A stretch of 44,893 bases of DNA from Bacteroidota bacterium (GCA_003045825.1 PZPA01000007.1:1-44893); one strand, 5' to 3'; shown: positions 1 through 9,979, counted from the first letter of the stretch. Program-made: numbers and translations. Notes: generated from the letters alone by a model not told the origin.

Positions 1-1078
1 TGGTGATTTGACGTTTGATTTTTCCATTTGCTGCGACGTGGTACAAATGGTTCCATCCATCACGATCACTTAACATAACAAAGGAACCGTCCTTCAAAAA
101 GTACAGCTCATCATTGATCTCCAGGTATTTATCGTCTGATTCATGGTAGAGTTCTCGTGTTGAACCATCCGTTGCCGCTACGGCATACAACTTGAATTCA
201 TTTTGTAATCTGTTGAGTGTGCTCACTACCCAAGTATTCTCATTGGACCACTGCGCGCGCGGCAGGTATTCGTAAGGAACATCTTGCAACACCTGTTGAA
301 TTTGGCCTGATTTCATATTCCATAGGTGCGCCGTGACGACACTATTGTCTTCACCCGCTTTTGGATACTTGAAGGTGTACGGGTTGGGATAGAGTTCTTT
401 ACCGTACATGTCCATGTTGAAGCTTCTTACATTGCTTTCGTCAAAGCGCAAAAAGGCTATACTTTCAGAATTAGGCGACCACCAAAAAGCCTTTACAATA
501 GCAAACTCCTCTTCGTAAACCCAATCTGTAGCACCATTTATGATTTGGTTAAAAGCTCCGTCGCTGGTGATTCGAATGTGCGCATCCGAATCGATATCAT
601 AGATATAAAGATTGTTGTCTAAAACATAGGCAACGTAGGCCCCGTTTGGAGAGAAAGTAGCATAGCGCACCTTTTCTGGTCGTAATTTACGTACTTCGTG
701 ACTTTCGAGATCGACAAGCCAAACTACGCTGCGCGAACTGCGGCGGTAGATGGGGGTGGTTTCAGTTTCTAAAATGGCCCAGCTTTCGTCTTCGCTCAGT
801 GCATAGGCGTCAAATGTGGGTACTTCCAGAGCTTCACTTTTTAAAGCCGTGACGTCCAGCAAAATCCCGACCTGTTCACCTGTTTTATAGCTGTATTGTT
901 CAATCGTTCCCTTCCCTTGAGCGGTGTAATGAACACCGTCGTTCATGCTTCGCAAACCACTGATGCCTCCGGCATAAAATTCATAACGCTGCCAAAGCGA
1001 ATTCAGGGTAATACTCTCTTGTGCTAAAGTGTTGAGGGTTAGGGCAAATAGCGCCCCGAGTAGGAGTGTTTTTTTCAT
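1..1078 (-). CDS. Dipeptidyl peptidase IV-like S9B peptidase, N-terminal part (cut by window edge)
   Basis: The reading frame is open from an ATG at 1078 to the window edge, so only about 359 N-terminal residues are present. It starts with a clear signal peptide (MKKTLLLGALFALTLNTLAQ), so the product is exported to the periplasm or envelope. The rest reads as the DPP IV beta-propeller domain: repeated blade-like stretches such as FSPNGAYVAYVLDNNLYIYD and WWSPNSESIAFLRFDE, plus the motif DWVYEEEF, whose paired glutamates bind the substrate N-terminus in DPP IV enzymes. The catalytic Ser-Asp-His hydrolase domain would lie beyond the window. The family removes X-Pro or X-Ala dipeptides from peptide N-termini. 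The start is supported by the signal peptide directly after it. No clear -7 box was found upstream. Confidence 0.85.
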   Translation of the reverse strand, partial: MKKTLLLGALFALTLNTLAQESITLNSLWQRYEFYAGGISGLRSMNDGVHYTAQGKGTIEQYSYKTGEQVGILLDVTALKSEALEVPTFDAYALSEDESWAILETETTPIYRRSSRSVVWLVDLESHEVRKLRPEKVRYATFSPNGAYVAYVLDNNLYIYDIDSDAHIRITSDGAFNQIINGATDWVYEEEFAIVKAFWWSPNSESIAFLRFDESNVRSFNMDMYGKELYPNPYTFKYPKAGEDNSVVTAHLWNMKSGQIQQVLQDVPYEYLPRAQWSNENTWVVSTLNRLQNEFKLYAVAATDGSTRELYHESDDKYLEINDELYFLKDGSFVMLSDRDGWNHLYHVAANGKIKRQIT

Positions 1079-1155
1079 TGGGATAGATTCTGAATCCCGC
1101 TAAGATAATAGCTCTGTGACTTTTAATTCCTCAAAGAAGGGTGCAGATTAATAAT

Positions 1156-1482
1156 TTATTCGCTTTCCTCTGCGAGACGCACCATCAGTCCTTCGTATTC
1201 CGGCTTCATGAAGATTTGACACCCTAGACGACTATTATCTTCGACAAAAAAGGCTTGATCCAGCATATCTTCTTCATCGTCAGACGGCGCATTGAGTTCG
1301 TGCGCGCTTTCAATGTAACAATGGCAGGATGCACACATGGCCATACCGCCACAGGTACCTTTAACAGGAAGCTCATACGACTTGCAAACCTCCATGAGGT
1401 TCATGTTCATGTCGGTCGGCGCGATCAGCTCGTGAGGGACACCTTCACGATCCACGACGGTTATTTTAATATCTGCACTCAT
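1156..1482 (-). CDS. [2Fe-2S] ferredoxin, adrenodoxin/Isc type
   Basis: This 108-residue protein carries the plant/adrenodoxin cluster pattern C44-X5-C50-X2-C53 (KGTCGGMAMCASC) and a fourth ligand at C88 in RLGCQIF, the spacing of vertebrate-type ferredoxins. The surface is strongly acidic (SDDEEDMLD), as in adrenodoxin-like proteins. It should carry one electron at a time in the cytoplasm. The gene starts 3 bp after the stop of the upstream ferredoxin-NADP reductase, so the two are almost certainly co-transcribed and the reductase is the natural electron donor. The final acceptor cannot be told from the window. No Isc genes are nearby. Confidence 0.92.
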   Translation of the reverse strand: MSADIKITVVDREGVPHELIAPTDMNMNLMEVCKSYELPVKGTCGGMAMCASCHCYIESAHELNAPSDDEEDMLDQAFFVEDNSRLGCQIFMKPEYEGLMVRLAEESE

Positions 1483-1485
1483 GAT

Positions 1486-2499
1486 TTATTCTAAACTGCC
1501 GACGCCACCCATAACAGTAGTGTACTTAAATGATAATTTTTTATCCGGGAAGGCTCTTTTAAACGCACTTTGAACCATAATCGTCGCTTCATGAAATCCA
1601 CAAAGAATCAGTTTGAGTTTGCCTGGATAGGTGTTCACATCGCCGATAGCATAGATGCCTTCTCTGTTTGTGCGGTAATCGGTTGCGTTGTCTACAACGA
1701 TCGCGTTTTTCTCGATTTCCAATCCCCAATCCCCAATGGGTCCCAGAGTGGGTGTTAAACCAAAAAGTGGTAACCAATGCTCGCATTCCATGCTGAGATC
1801 CTCGGCACCTTTTATCTTGATCGTTACGCGGTCCAATTCACTTTGCCCGTGTACATCGACAACCTCTGCGTTAGTAATGAGTTTCACTTTGCCGTTTTGG
1901 GCCAATTCATGCACTTTATCAACGGTGTCTAAATGTCCGCGGAATGAGGTTCTACGGTGTACTAAACTGACTTCGCTCGCTACATCCGCTAAAAAGACCG
2001 TCCAGTCTAGCGCACTGTCGCCACCACCGGAAATCACCACGCGTTTACCGCGGTATTTCTCCGGATCGCGAACGATGTAATCCACACCTTTTTCTTCGAA
2101 TTCAGTTAAACCTTCGATGGGCGGTTTACGAGGAGTAAAGACTCCCAGTCCACCCGCAATGGCGACAGAAGGTGCTTTGTGTTGCGTTCCTTTATCTGTA
2201 GTTACAATAAAGCAATGATCATCAGTTTCTTCTATACTTAGAGCACTTTCACCCAGGGTGAATCCGGGGTTGAAAGGTTTGATTTGCTCCATAAGATTAT
2301 CCACTAACTCACCCGCCATTACTACCGGATAGCCCGGTATATCGTAAATGGGTTTTTTTGGGTAAATCTCTGTCAATTGTCCCCCGGGTTGCGGCAGGAA
2401 ATCTATCAAATGGCATTTCATTTTCAGAAGTCCTGCTTCAAAAACGGTGAACAAACCGGTGGGGCCAGCCCCTATGATAAGAAGATCGGTTTCGATCAT
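1486..2499 (-). CDS. Ferredoxin-NADP reductase, thioredoxin-reductase-like type
   Basis: This FAD/NAD(P) oxidoreductase of 337 residues from the chosen start passes electrons between NADPH and ferredoxin (EC 1.18.1.2). An FAD-binding GAGPTG sits at residues 10-15 and FLPQPGGQLTEIYPKK follows. A second nucleotide-binding fold has VVISGGGDSALDW, and the C-terminal FAD motif is YAIGDVNTYPGK. The CxxC disulphide of true thioredoxin reductases is absent, which points to the YumC-type reductase. An in-frame ATG at 2523 exists, but a -7 promoter box occupies 2521-2528, so translation should begin at the ATG at 2499, directly before the conserved beta strand ETDLLIIGAG. The ferredoxin gene follows 3 bp downstream. 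Confidence 0.9.
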   Translation of the reverse strand: MIETDLLIIGAGPTGLFTVFEAGLLKMKCHLIDFLPQPGGQLTEIYPKKPIYDIPGYPVVMAGELVDNLMEQIKPFNPGFTLGESALSIEETDDHCFIVTTDKGTQHKAPSVAIAGGLGVFTPRKPPIEGLTEFEEKGVDYIVRDPEKYRGKRVVISGGGDSALDWTVFLADVASEVSLVHRRTSFRGHLDTVDKVHELAQNGKVKLITNAEVVDVHGQSELDRVTIKIKGAEDLSMECEHWLPLFGLTPTLGPIGDWGLEIEKNAIVVDNATDYRTNREGIYAIGDVNTYPGKLKLILCGFHEATIMVQSAFKRAFPDKKLSFKYTTVMGGVGSLE

Positions 2500-2520
2500 G
2501 ATTACGCTGTTTTGTGTGTG

Positions 2521-2528
2521 CAAAGTTA
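2521..2528 (-). promoter_or_regulatory. Candidate -7 promoter box for the reductase-ferredoxin operon
   Basis: On the minus strand this reads TAACTTTG, a perfect match to the Bacteroidota -7 consensus TAnnTTTG. Transcription would begin near 2517 and give a leader of about 18 nt to the ATG at 2499. No good TTG is present at the -33 position (closest is TTC at about 18 nt). The box overlaps the longer possible start codon at 2523 and argues against it. Confidence 0.55.
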
Positions 2529-2679
2529 CTAGGTAAAATTGGCTTTGAATACCTCAGCGGTGCAATGTTCTCCACCACCGTTAGGACTAAGGGAAAATCG
2601 CTTTATAAACGAGTAGGAACTTATACTCATTTCTCAAAGAAAATTGAAGGCGATTCTGTAAATTCGCAATACTAATTTT

Positions 2680-5600
2680 ATGTCTATGCACCTACGCATT
2701 TTCGCTGCTTTGTTATTGAGTTTTGGGCTGCATGCTCAAGGCATTATGACCATTCCGACCAATGGTACCACTGATACGGCTACTAGTTGCTCTGGAATTT
2801 TCGTTGATGGTGGAGGCCTCAATGGAAATTACGGGAACTACAATAACGGCTACCTCATTATAGATCCACCCGGGACATCCCCGGTATCGTTGACATTTTC
2901 ATCGTTCTCCACAGCGAGCAGCTCTGATTACATCTACGTTTGGGACGGCGTAGGTACAAGTGGTTCTTTCATTGGGTATTATTACGGCAGTTCATTACCG
3001 AACGGAGGTTCGGCCATTACATCAACATCCGGTGCGTTGACCGTTCGCTTTTATTCAAACTATGCGGGTACCTCAAGCGGATTCGTATGTTCTTGGGCTA
3101 CCTCTGGTACTACGGCGCCAACGGCGAGTTTTACAACGACTTCCACCAGCATTAGCTACAATACACCGCTACAATTTGTTAATACAAGTCAAAATGCAGG
3201 ATCCTATGCATGGGATTTCGGTGATGGTTCAACGAGCACTGATCAATATCCAGAGCACAGTTATACGAGTTCGGGTGCCAAAACAGTTACGCTGGTCGCA
3301 ACGAATTGTTTCAGCAGTGATACGACGACAATGAACATCACAGTAGGGAGTGCGCCAAATGGCTCAATTTCAAACGATTCATTAGTAATAAACATTCCAT
3401 GTGGTACGACGGCCTCACAGTCCCTCACTTTTTCAAATGCAGCAAGCGCCGGAAATTTAGCGTTGAGTACAGCGCTCATCGATACCAATTATATTTTTAA
3501 AGCAGATTTTGAAGACGGAACCTTAGAGACGTTTACTTCGGCCAGTGCCAACGGCTCGTTGAGCAATACCAGTACAGTGACCAATTCGGGAAATGGCACG
3601 CTCATGATGAACGGCTACTTCAATACTAGTGCTACAACCAGTGCCAGTTTTTCTAATGCACAGCCTTCTCGAGCATCCTATGCAACGAAGGTAAATGCTG
3701 GACAAGGGGGGAGTGGTTATACCTGGTTTTCGGGGGATCAATATTCAACTCTTGGGTATTCACCCTTTGGTTATTCCTACTGGTATACCTCCAGTTTACG
3801 CCTAGTATACAGGCAGGCAAACGGTTATACCACAACGCACTTCGTATATACCACGGCGAATGAATTTGTAAACATCGAATACGATAATATCGACTGGACG
3901 AACAAGACTTTTGATATCATCATCGATGGCGTGACCATCGCTACGGGTGCCCAATTCTATTATAATTTGAATACGGGTATCAACGGTATTCACAGCTACC
4001 AGTACTCGACCTCTTACGTACATTATCTTGACGACGTTGAGGTACAAGGCGGGAACGCGCTCAGTATTGCGCAAAACCCAACTTCCGCTACAGTCGCGGG
4101 AGGAAACAACGTGGTCATGAATTTCACTGTGGATGCCACAGATTTGTATGCGGGGTCTTACTTCCTTGAATTGGCGTTGACCTCAAACGACACGGCGCTT
4201 GATGGAATGAAAATCCCTGTGATTGTAAATATTACAGGAGATGGAGTATGGGCCTCTAATTATTCCTCTTGTCTGAATATTTCTGGATATTCAGGAGCGG
4301 TAACCCGTGATACATTGAAGTTATGGAATACGGGTTGTGATACGTTAAGGGTGAACAGTGTATCTAAATCTACGAACCGATTAACCGTTGCAACCAATGG
4401 ATTTACTATAGCGCCTGAGGACACCGTTTATGTACCCTATGCTTGGGCCGCAGGTTCGGCAGGAACTTACAACGACAGCATTTTGTTCCAAGAGCAGGAT
4501 TCTATCTATGCGCATTGTATTACAGCGACAGTGCAAGATGCGCCATCTATTGGCTTTGACAGTACGGTATTCAATATATCGTATACCGGTTGTCCGGATT
4601 CATTGGTCGTTCCGTTTTGGTTGTACAACGATGGCCAGCAGACGCTGAATTGGGGGACATCGCCGATGGGTATGAACATTACGGAAGATTTTGAAACGGG
4701 AACGATGAATACTTCGCTTTGGAGTTACTTTGGTTCAGGTACGAATATTCAGTCCTCTACATACGGTTGTGGATCCATCAATGGTAGTTACAGTTTACAT
4801 TTTTATGGCGGTACGCGCTACGCCGCAACAGTTCCACTTAATCTTTTAAACGGAGGGACCGTATCCTTCGAGATGGATCAGGGCAATTGTGATAATGCCG
4901 AATCTGGTGAGGGAATTTATTTACAATACAGTACCAACGGTTCAACGTGGTACAACATCCAATACTTCTACACGTATTACTCTATGACCGCAACAGCTAC
5001 CATACCTGCAGCGGCAATGACCTCATCTACGCAGTTGAGATTGTACCAGCAGTCGTATAGTGGCTCATCTTATGACGCCTGGATAGTAGATGATTTTGAA
5101 GTAGATGCCGGTTTAGGAGTGAATCTCGCATTCAGCCCCGACACGGGTAATACAGCGGTTGGTGATTCAGAATTGGTCAATATTATTATTTACACCGATT
5201 CGTTGCAGGAAGGCCTGCATACATTCCAAGGATATATCAACAGTAATGATCCAGTGGATTCAACAGTATATCTTAAGGTAAATCTCACACTGGATGGGGT
5301 GAGTGAAACTTACGTTGATCGCACTGTATGTTTAGACCTGGATACTATCGTAAAAAATAGTGTCACTATAGATAGTATACTCGTCGAAAATTTGGGTTGT
5401 GACAGCCTTTATTTCAATGCGCTCACTACGTCAAGTACATTCTTTACAGCAACCAATGCTACCTCTCAAATGTGGGTAGGGGATAGCGCTTGGATACAGG
5501 TGACCATAAATCCAACGGCCACAGGTACAATAAATGACACTGTGTATGTTTCTACCTCAGATACGGTTTGGCCAGTGTGTTATGCGGGGTATGTAGCTGA

Positions 5601-8520
5601 AGCTCCTGCGGCATGGGTCAATACAACGCCATTGACTCTAAGTACCCAGAATTGTGGTGATAGTGTGAACTTTACCTTCGATTTGGGAAATACGGCATTG
5701 AATACAAACTTAAGTTGGAACGCTTCTTCTAACCCAGTTTTGAATGTTGTGGTGGTGAATCAAAATGTATACCCGTCGTTGTTATCAAACCTTCAAACCT
5801 ATTTGGGCGGTGTGAAAAATTTATCAGTCAAAACTGTCACGTCTTTATCAGCGATGGTATCAGAGTTGAATTGGGCTGATGTGGTCATCTTCCCACCAAT
5901 TACGAACAGTTCTGCTTCGACCGATTACACTGCAGTGCAATCGGATATGGAAGATTGGATTGAAGACGGAGGCAAGATGATCGTTATGGGGAGTACCTAT
6001 GTAGGTAATATCCTTGCGATGAACTGGATTAGCGGGTATTACTACGGCAACTACACGGGGTATACGCATTATGTGAATACGACCTATTCGAACCATCCCT
6101 ACATCCAAGGGGTTAGCAATTCGTTCGTGACACAATCGGCGTCACTAGATGCGTACATCTACAATACGGGTTTGATCTATTTAGTTTACAATACCTACTA
6201 CCGCCAAGCGCTTAGTTATTTGCCGATGGGCGATGGGGAGTTTATCTATTATGGATTTAACTTTAATACGGTTTACAGCGAGATTACAACCATGATGGAT
6301 AATATTCTCGAAAACACTTTAGCGAATAAAGATCAAGGGCCTAATTGGATACGTTTAAGTCCAAAGAGTGGTACAACTGCTGGAGGCGATACTACGACTG
6401 TTAGCGGTACAGCTTATTCCGATAGCCTTGCTGCAGGTAAACATGAGTTGACTATTACTGTAACTACGAATGATCCCTCGAATGGTTCATTCTCTATACC
6501 CGTTACTTTTACTGTAAACGGTTTGGGTGAGACGGCAGTGGAATCGGCTTGTACGAGCTGGGATTCGGTATACCAAAACATGAATCATATCAAAGATGTT
6601 CCCTTCTATAACGTAGGTTGTGACACCCTGACATTGACCGGAACAGCAACGGGTACTAACGTCTTTACGGCAGCAAGTCCATCGCTGAGTATTGCGCCTG
6701 GCGATACGGGATATATTCCAGTGACCCTTAATTCAAGTACGCTAGGTAGCGTCAGTGATCAATTAACTATTTACACCAATGCGGATACCATTACGCATTG
6801 TTTATCAGGCGTTATTGTGGGTGCGGCAGATATTAGTGTGAGCCCTAGCAGTATAACGGTAACGGTAAATAAGTGTAACAGCTTTACGACGGTCCCTTAT
6901 ACCATAACTAATAACGGTTCAGCTGCACTGAGTTATGAGGTGAGCGTTGCGGAGGTGTACGATTCGAGCTCGACACAGAATTGGCTGTATCCTGCACCGA
7001 ACTACTCCAATACCCAAGTGCATACGTTTAACAACATTATCGATTCGGATACCTTGTTCTACAGCATTATTTTAAATGGGGAGTATAGTGCTACAAGTAA
7101 CTACTTCTACCTGTATGCGAACGGGTATTACATCCAAACGCTTTACGATAACAATGTTGCGAATTATACCAATGATACTATTTCAGGATTCTTAACTGGT
7201 ACTACGTTAACGAACATCATCAATAATGGTTATTTGACGATCCAATTGTATTCGTACAACTATACGTATGCTACGGGACAAACTTGTACGGTTGAGGTTT
7301 ATCAAAAAGATCTAGTGACCTGGGCATCTCCAGTAGGTTTAACTACGGGTTCGGTAGGCGCAGGTAATAGCGTGTCAAAATCATTACTTGTCACCGTGAG
7401 TAATCTGGCAGTGGGTACCTACAATACGACGGTCTTGTTCGAGACGAATGACCCTCAAGATCCGTTATATCAGGTGCCAATGACGGTCAATGTGGTCAGC
7501 GAGCCCGATATGGTATTGGGAACCAATGCTGTGAATTATGGTAATGTCTACAATACCACACCTGTAAAGGACTCTGTCTTAGTCACGAATGACGGTTGTA
7601 CAGATTTGTCTATTTCAAATGTGGTTGCGAATAATGCGCATTTTGTGCCGAGTTGGACCTCAAAGGTTATCGCTGCGGGCGCAAGTGCATGGCTAGACGT
7701 GACCTTTACCGCAACTACGGCGACGCAACAAACGGGTATCCTTACGATCACGAATAACGACAGTATTCAATACGTCAACCTCGCGGCTAATGTTATTTTC
7801 GCACCAGATGCGGACTATCAATACCAAGTGCAGAATGCCTGTAATGGCGAAGTCAGTTTTATCAATGAAAGCACGAATGGTTCGCAATATTTCTGGGCAT
7901 TCGGAGATGGAACCTTCTCTGCCGCGGTGAATCCGACCCACAATTACAGCAAACCTGGTACGTATCAAGTGATGCTCGTTACCTCAAATGCTGGGGGTTC
8001 AGACACGTTGTATAAGAACGTGGCGTTGAACGATATTTTATATGTTGCTTCAGAGTTTCCGGATACAGTGCAGGCTGGAACTACCGTTCAGTTTATCGAT
8101 TCTTCTATGTATGCCAATTCATGGCAGTGGTACTTTGGAGACGGCGGTAACGCAACATCACCAAATCCTCAGCACACTTATGCGAACAAGGGTACATTCA
8201 TCGTAACCTTGCTGGTCACAAATTCCGCAGGCTGTTCAGGATCAGATAATGATGCCATTATTGTTACGAGTGGTATTGGTATAGACCAAAACCTAGCAAT
8301 TGATTTAACGCTCTATCCAAATCCAACGCAAGGATTGATAGAGGTGCAAACCTCTGCTGAGGTATTGCGAATGGAGCTGTACAGTCCGGCAGGACAGCTT
8401 GTATTTGAAGCACCATTCCGTACGAAAATAGACTTGAGCGCGTACCCAACGGGTACCTATCAATTGGTGTTTAGGGGCGAGGATTTTGTTGTCCGTAAAT
8501 CGGTAGGTATTCTCCACTAA
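2680..8520 (+). CDS. Giant secreted modular protein: CUB, PKD, four long repeat units with inserted domains, type IX sorting domain
   Basis: This 1946-residue protein begins with a signal peptide (residues 1-20, ending LLSFGLHAQ). A CUB-like domain spans about 22-143 (YIYVWDGV). A PKD domain spans about 149-222 with WDFGDG at 178. Four long tandem units follow at about 228-620, 621-974, 975-1381 and 1382-1707. Each opens with a BACON-like strand pattern and closes with a segment ending SNDP or TNDP; in the first three a choice-of-anchor-D-like block with GCDTL or GCDSL comes next, and in the fourth the equivalent block reads GCTDL. Units A-C carry a different domain in the middle: a jelly-roll-like insert (274-456), a reelin-like insert (667-808, LQYSTNGSTW) and a glutamine-amidotransferase-like fold (1020-1214). 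Two more PKD domains have WAFGDG at 1739 and WYFGDG at 1817. The end (about 1865-1946, LYPNPTQG at 1878) is a type A sorting domain, so the protein should cross the outer membrane by type IX secretion and be surface-anchored or released. An adhesive role is likely but inferred. Confidence 0.92.
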   Translation: MSMHLRIFAALLLSFGLHAQGIMTIPTNGTTDTATSCSGIFVDGGGLNGNYGNYNNGYLIIDPPGTSPVSLTFSSFSTASSSDYIYVWDGVGTSGSFIGYYYGSSLPNGGSAITSTSGALTVRFYSNYAGTSSGFVCSWATSGTTAPTASFTTTSTSISYNTPLQFVNTSQNAGSYAWDFGDGSTSTDQYPEHSYTSSGAKTVTLVATNCFSSDTTTMNITVGSAPNGSISNDSLVINIPCGTTASQSLTFSNAASAGNLALSTALIDTNYIFKADFEDGTLETFTSASANGSLSNTSTVTNSGNGTLMMNGYFNTSATTSASFSNAQPSRASYATKVNAGQGGSGYTWFSGDQYSTLGYSPFGYSYWYTSSLRLVYRQANGYTTTHFVYTTANEFVNIEYDNIDWTNKTFDIIIDGVTIATGAQFYYNLNTGINGIHSYQYSTSYVHYLDDVEVQGGNALSIAQNPTSATVAGGNNVVMNFTVDATDLYAGSYFLELALTSNDTALDGMKIPVIVNITGDGVWASNYSSCLNISGYSGAVTRDTLKLWNTGCDTLRVNSVSKSTNRLTVATNGFTIAPEDTVYVPYAWAAGSAGTYNDSILFQEQDSIYAHCITATVQDAPSIGFDSTVFNISYTGCPDSLVVPFWLYNDGQQTLNWGTSPMGMNITEDFETGTMNTSLWSYFGSGTNIQSSTYGCGSINGSYSLHFYGGTRYAATVPLNLLNGGTVSFEMDQGNCDNAESGEGIYLQYSTNGSTWYNIQYFYTYYSMTATATIPAAAMTSSTQLRLYQQSYSGSSYDAWIVDDFEVDAGLGVNLAFSPDTGNTAVGDSELVNIIIYTDSLQEGLHTFQGYINSNDPVDSTVYLKVNLTLDGVSETYVDRTVCLDLDTIVKNSVTIDSILVENLGCDSLYFNALTTSSTFFTATNATSQMWVGDSAWIQVTINPTATGTINDTVYVSTSDTVWPVCYAGYVAEAPAAWVNTTPLTLSTQNCGDSVNFTFDLGNTALNTNLSWNASSNPVLNVVVVNQNVYPSLLSNLQTYLGGVKNLSVKTVTSLSAMVSELNWADVVIFPPITNSSASTDYTAVQSDMEDWIEDGGKMIVMGSTYVGNILAMNWISGYYYGNYTGYTHYVNTTYSNHPYIQGVSNSFVTQSASLDAYIYNTGLIYLVYNTYYRQALSYLPMGDGEFIYYGFNFNTVYSEITTMMDNILENTLANKDQGPNWIRLSPKSGTTAGGDTTTVSGTAYSDSLAAGKHELTITVTTNDPSNGSFSIPVTFTVNGLGETAVESACTSWDSVYQNMNHIKDVPFYNVGCDTLTLTGTATGTNVFTAASPSLSIAPGDTGYIPVTLNSSTLGSVSDQLTIYTNADTITHCLSGVIVGAADISVSPSSITVTVNKCNSFTTVPYTITNNGSAALSYEVSVAEVYDSSSTQNWLYPAPNYSNTQVHTFNNIIDSDTLFYSIILNGEYSATSNYFYLYANGYYIQTLYDNNVANYTNDTISGFLTGTTLTNIINNGYLTIQLYSYNYTYATGQTCTVEVYQKDLVTWASPVGLTTGSVGAGNSVSKSLLVTVSNLAVGTYNTTVLFETNDPQDPLYQVPMTVNVVSEPDMVLGTNAVNYGNVYNTTPVKDSVLVTNDGCTDLSISNVVANNAHFVPSWTSKVIAAGASAWLDVTFTATTATQQTGILTITNNDSIQYVNLAANVIFAPDADYQYQVQNACNGEVSFINESTNGSQYFWAFGDGTFSAAVNPTHNYSKPGTYQVMLVTSNAGGSDTLYKNVALNDILYVASEFPDTVQAGTTVQFIDSSMYANSWQWYFGDGGNATSPNPQHTYANKGTFIVTLLVTNSAGCSGSDNDAIIVTSGIGIDQNLAIDLTLYPNPTQGLIEVQTSAEVLRMELYSPAGQLVFEAPFRTKIDLSAYPTGTYQLVFRGEDFVVRKSVGILH

Positions 8521-8553
8521 GGGCGCCGCGAAAATTTCGCAGATAAAAGGCAT

Positions 8554-8589
8554 AAAAAATGGGCCGCGCATCGCGCGGCCCATTTTTTT
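8554..8589. terminator. Bidirectional rho-independent terminator between the giant gene and metK
   Basis: A perfect 16-bp stem (AAAAAATGGGCCGCGC at 8554-8569, its complement at 8573-8588) closes on a 3-nt loop. A run of seven T follows on the plus strand and six A precede it, so the hairpin has a U-tract in both directions. It lies in the 90-bp gap between two convergent genes and can end both transcripts. Confidence 0.9.
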
Positions 8590-8610
8590 ACGTTGTCCTG
8601 TCGTTTGATT

Positions 8611-9870
8611 TTAGCCGTTGAATGCCTTCTTGAAAGCATCTACAAAGTCGAGTTTTTCCCAAGTAAATAGTTCGACGTCAAGACTGAGTTCTGTTTTGCC
8701 ATCGGCAGACTTGAATGTCTTTGTAACGGTTTCGTTGGTACGTCCCATGTGGCCGTAGGCCGCACTTTCACTATACATCGGTTGACGCAGTTTTAAATTT
8801 TTCTCAATCAATCCCGGACGGAAATCGTAAAGTTCCTTCACCTTAGCTGCGATTTCACCATCGGTAAAATCAACTTTCGAAGTACCGTAGGTATCCACGA
8901 AAACGCCCATCGGCTCAACCACACCGATGGCATAAGAAACTTGTACGAGTACTTGGTCACATACACCGGCAGCCACGAGATTTTTTGCTACGTGGCGCGT
9001 TGCATACGCAGCAGAACGGTCCACTTTAGAGGGATCCTTGCCAGAGAAGGCACCACCACCGTGTGCACCCTTGCCGCCGTAGGTATCTACAATGATTTTA
9101 CGTCCGGTCAAACCAGTATCACCGTGCGGTCCGCCAATCACGAACTTCCCGGTAGGGTTGATGTGGTATTTAATATCGTCACCAAACAAGGCTTGAATGT
9201 TAGGCGGTAGGTCGGCTTTTACTGCAGGAATAACCAAGTTTACAATGTCTGCTTTGATTTTCGCCAACATCACTTCGTCATTTGCATTGAAATCATCGTG
9301 TTGTGTACTCACTACGATGGCTTCTATACGTTCGGGCTTATTGTCGTCACTGTATTGAATAGTCACCTGACTTTTTGAATCCGGACGCAAATAAGGGATT
9401 TGTGCACCGTCTCTTCTGAAATCGGCCAATTTCTGTAAGATGCGGTGGCTAAGATCCAGTGCCAATGGCATATAGTTTTCCGTTTCATTTGAAGCGTAAC
9501 CAAACATCATTCCCTGATCACCAGCACCTTGGTCTTCAGGATTCCCGCGGTCTACACCACGATTGATGTCGTCACTCTGGTCATGAATAGCGCTCAATAC
9601 ACCGCAAGAATTGGCTTCAAACATGTATTCACTTTTCGTGTAACCAATGCGTTGTATGACATCACGAGTAATGCTTTGTACATCTAAGTACGCTGAAGAT
9701 TTTACCTCGCCGGCAAGAATGACTTGACCCGTCGTAACCAGGGTTTCACAAGCTACTTTTGATTGAGGGTCAAAGGCCAAAAAGTTATCTATAATGGCAT
9801 CTGATATTTGATCGGCTACTTTGTCTGGGTGGCCTTCTGAAACACTCTCTGAAGTGAAGAAATAAGACAT
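8611..9870 (-). CDS. metK: S-adenosylmethionine synthase (methionine adenosyltransferase)
   Basis: MetK makes S-adenosylmethionine from methionine and ATP (EC 2.5.1.6). The 419-residue length is slightly above the usual ~385-400. The family signatures are present: [16 protein letters not shown] near the N-terminus with the methionine- and ATP-site residues, [12 protein letters not shown] in the centre, and the glycine-rich [19 protein letters not shown]. The start ATG at 9870 is directly followed by the conserved [16 protein letters not shown]. The gene is divergent from metH across a 349-bp gap. A SAM-II-type riboswitch and a -7 box lie upstream on the same strand, so expression is probably feedback-controlled by its own product. 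Confidence 0.98.
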   Translation of the reverse strand: MSYFFTSESVSEGHPDKVADQISDAIIDNFLAFDPQSKVACETLVTTGQVILAGEVKSSAYLDVQSITRDVIQRIGYTKSEYMFEANSCGVLSAIHDQSDDINRGVDRGNPEDQGAGDQGMMFGYASNETENYMPLALDLSHRILQKLADFRRDGAQIPYLRPDSKSQVTIQYSDDNKPERIEAIVVSTQHDDFNANDEVMLAKIKADIVNLVIPAVKADLPPNIQALFGDDIKYHINPTGKFVIGGPHGDTGLTGRKIIVDTYGGKGAHGGGAFSGKDPSKVDRSAAYATRHVAKNLVAAGVCDQVLVQVSYAIGVVEPMGVFVDTYGTSKVDFTDGEIAAKVKELYDFRPGLIEKNLKLRQPMYSESAAYGHMGRTNETVTKTFKSADGKTELSLDVELFTWEKLDFVDAFKKAFNG

Positions 9871-9921
9871 CTCTCTATAGATTTATTAGGGTTTACTAAA
9901 ACTTAGGTAGAAATATAAAAG

Positions 9922-9979
9922 CTGCTTGCCCTGCGAGATGTGTGCTGTATTTAGCATTTTTTATCGTGGTTGCAAGCAG
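9922..9979 (-). promoter_or_regulatory. Long-range stem in the metK leader that competes with the SAM-II aptamer
   Basis: On the minus strand CTGCTTGC (9979-9972), inside the aptamer, is perfectly complementary to GCAAGCAG (9929-9922) downstream; the loop is 42 nt. The second arm is followed by CTTTTATATTT, a U-rich stretch. The stem cannot coexist with the SAM-bound fold, because its first arm contains the conserved TTGCA core. It is therefore a candidate expression platform. Whether it acts as terminator, anti-sequester or nothing at all cannot be told by eye. Confidence 0.45.

Noticed and set aside
326-622. A 98-codon plus-strand open frame
   Set aside because: It lies fully inside the minus-strand DPP IV-like gene, whose frame has a signal peptide and family motifs.
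2641-2679. TAAATTCG at 2659-2666 as the promoter of the giant gene
   Set aside because: One mismatch in the -7 box and no TTG at the right distance; too weak to list.
3361-7800. Repeats in the giant gene read as a CRISPR or satellite array
   Set aside because: The repeats are at protein level, 326-407 residues long and divergent; there are no short identical DNA repeats with spacers.
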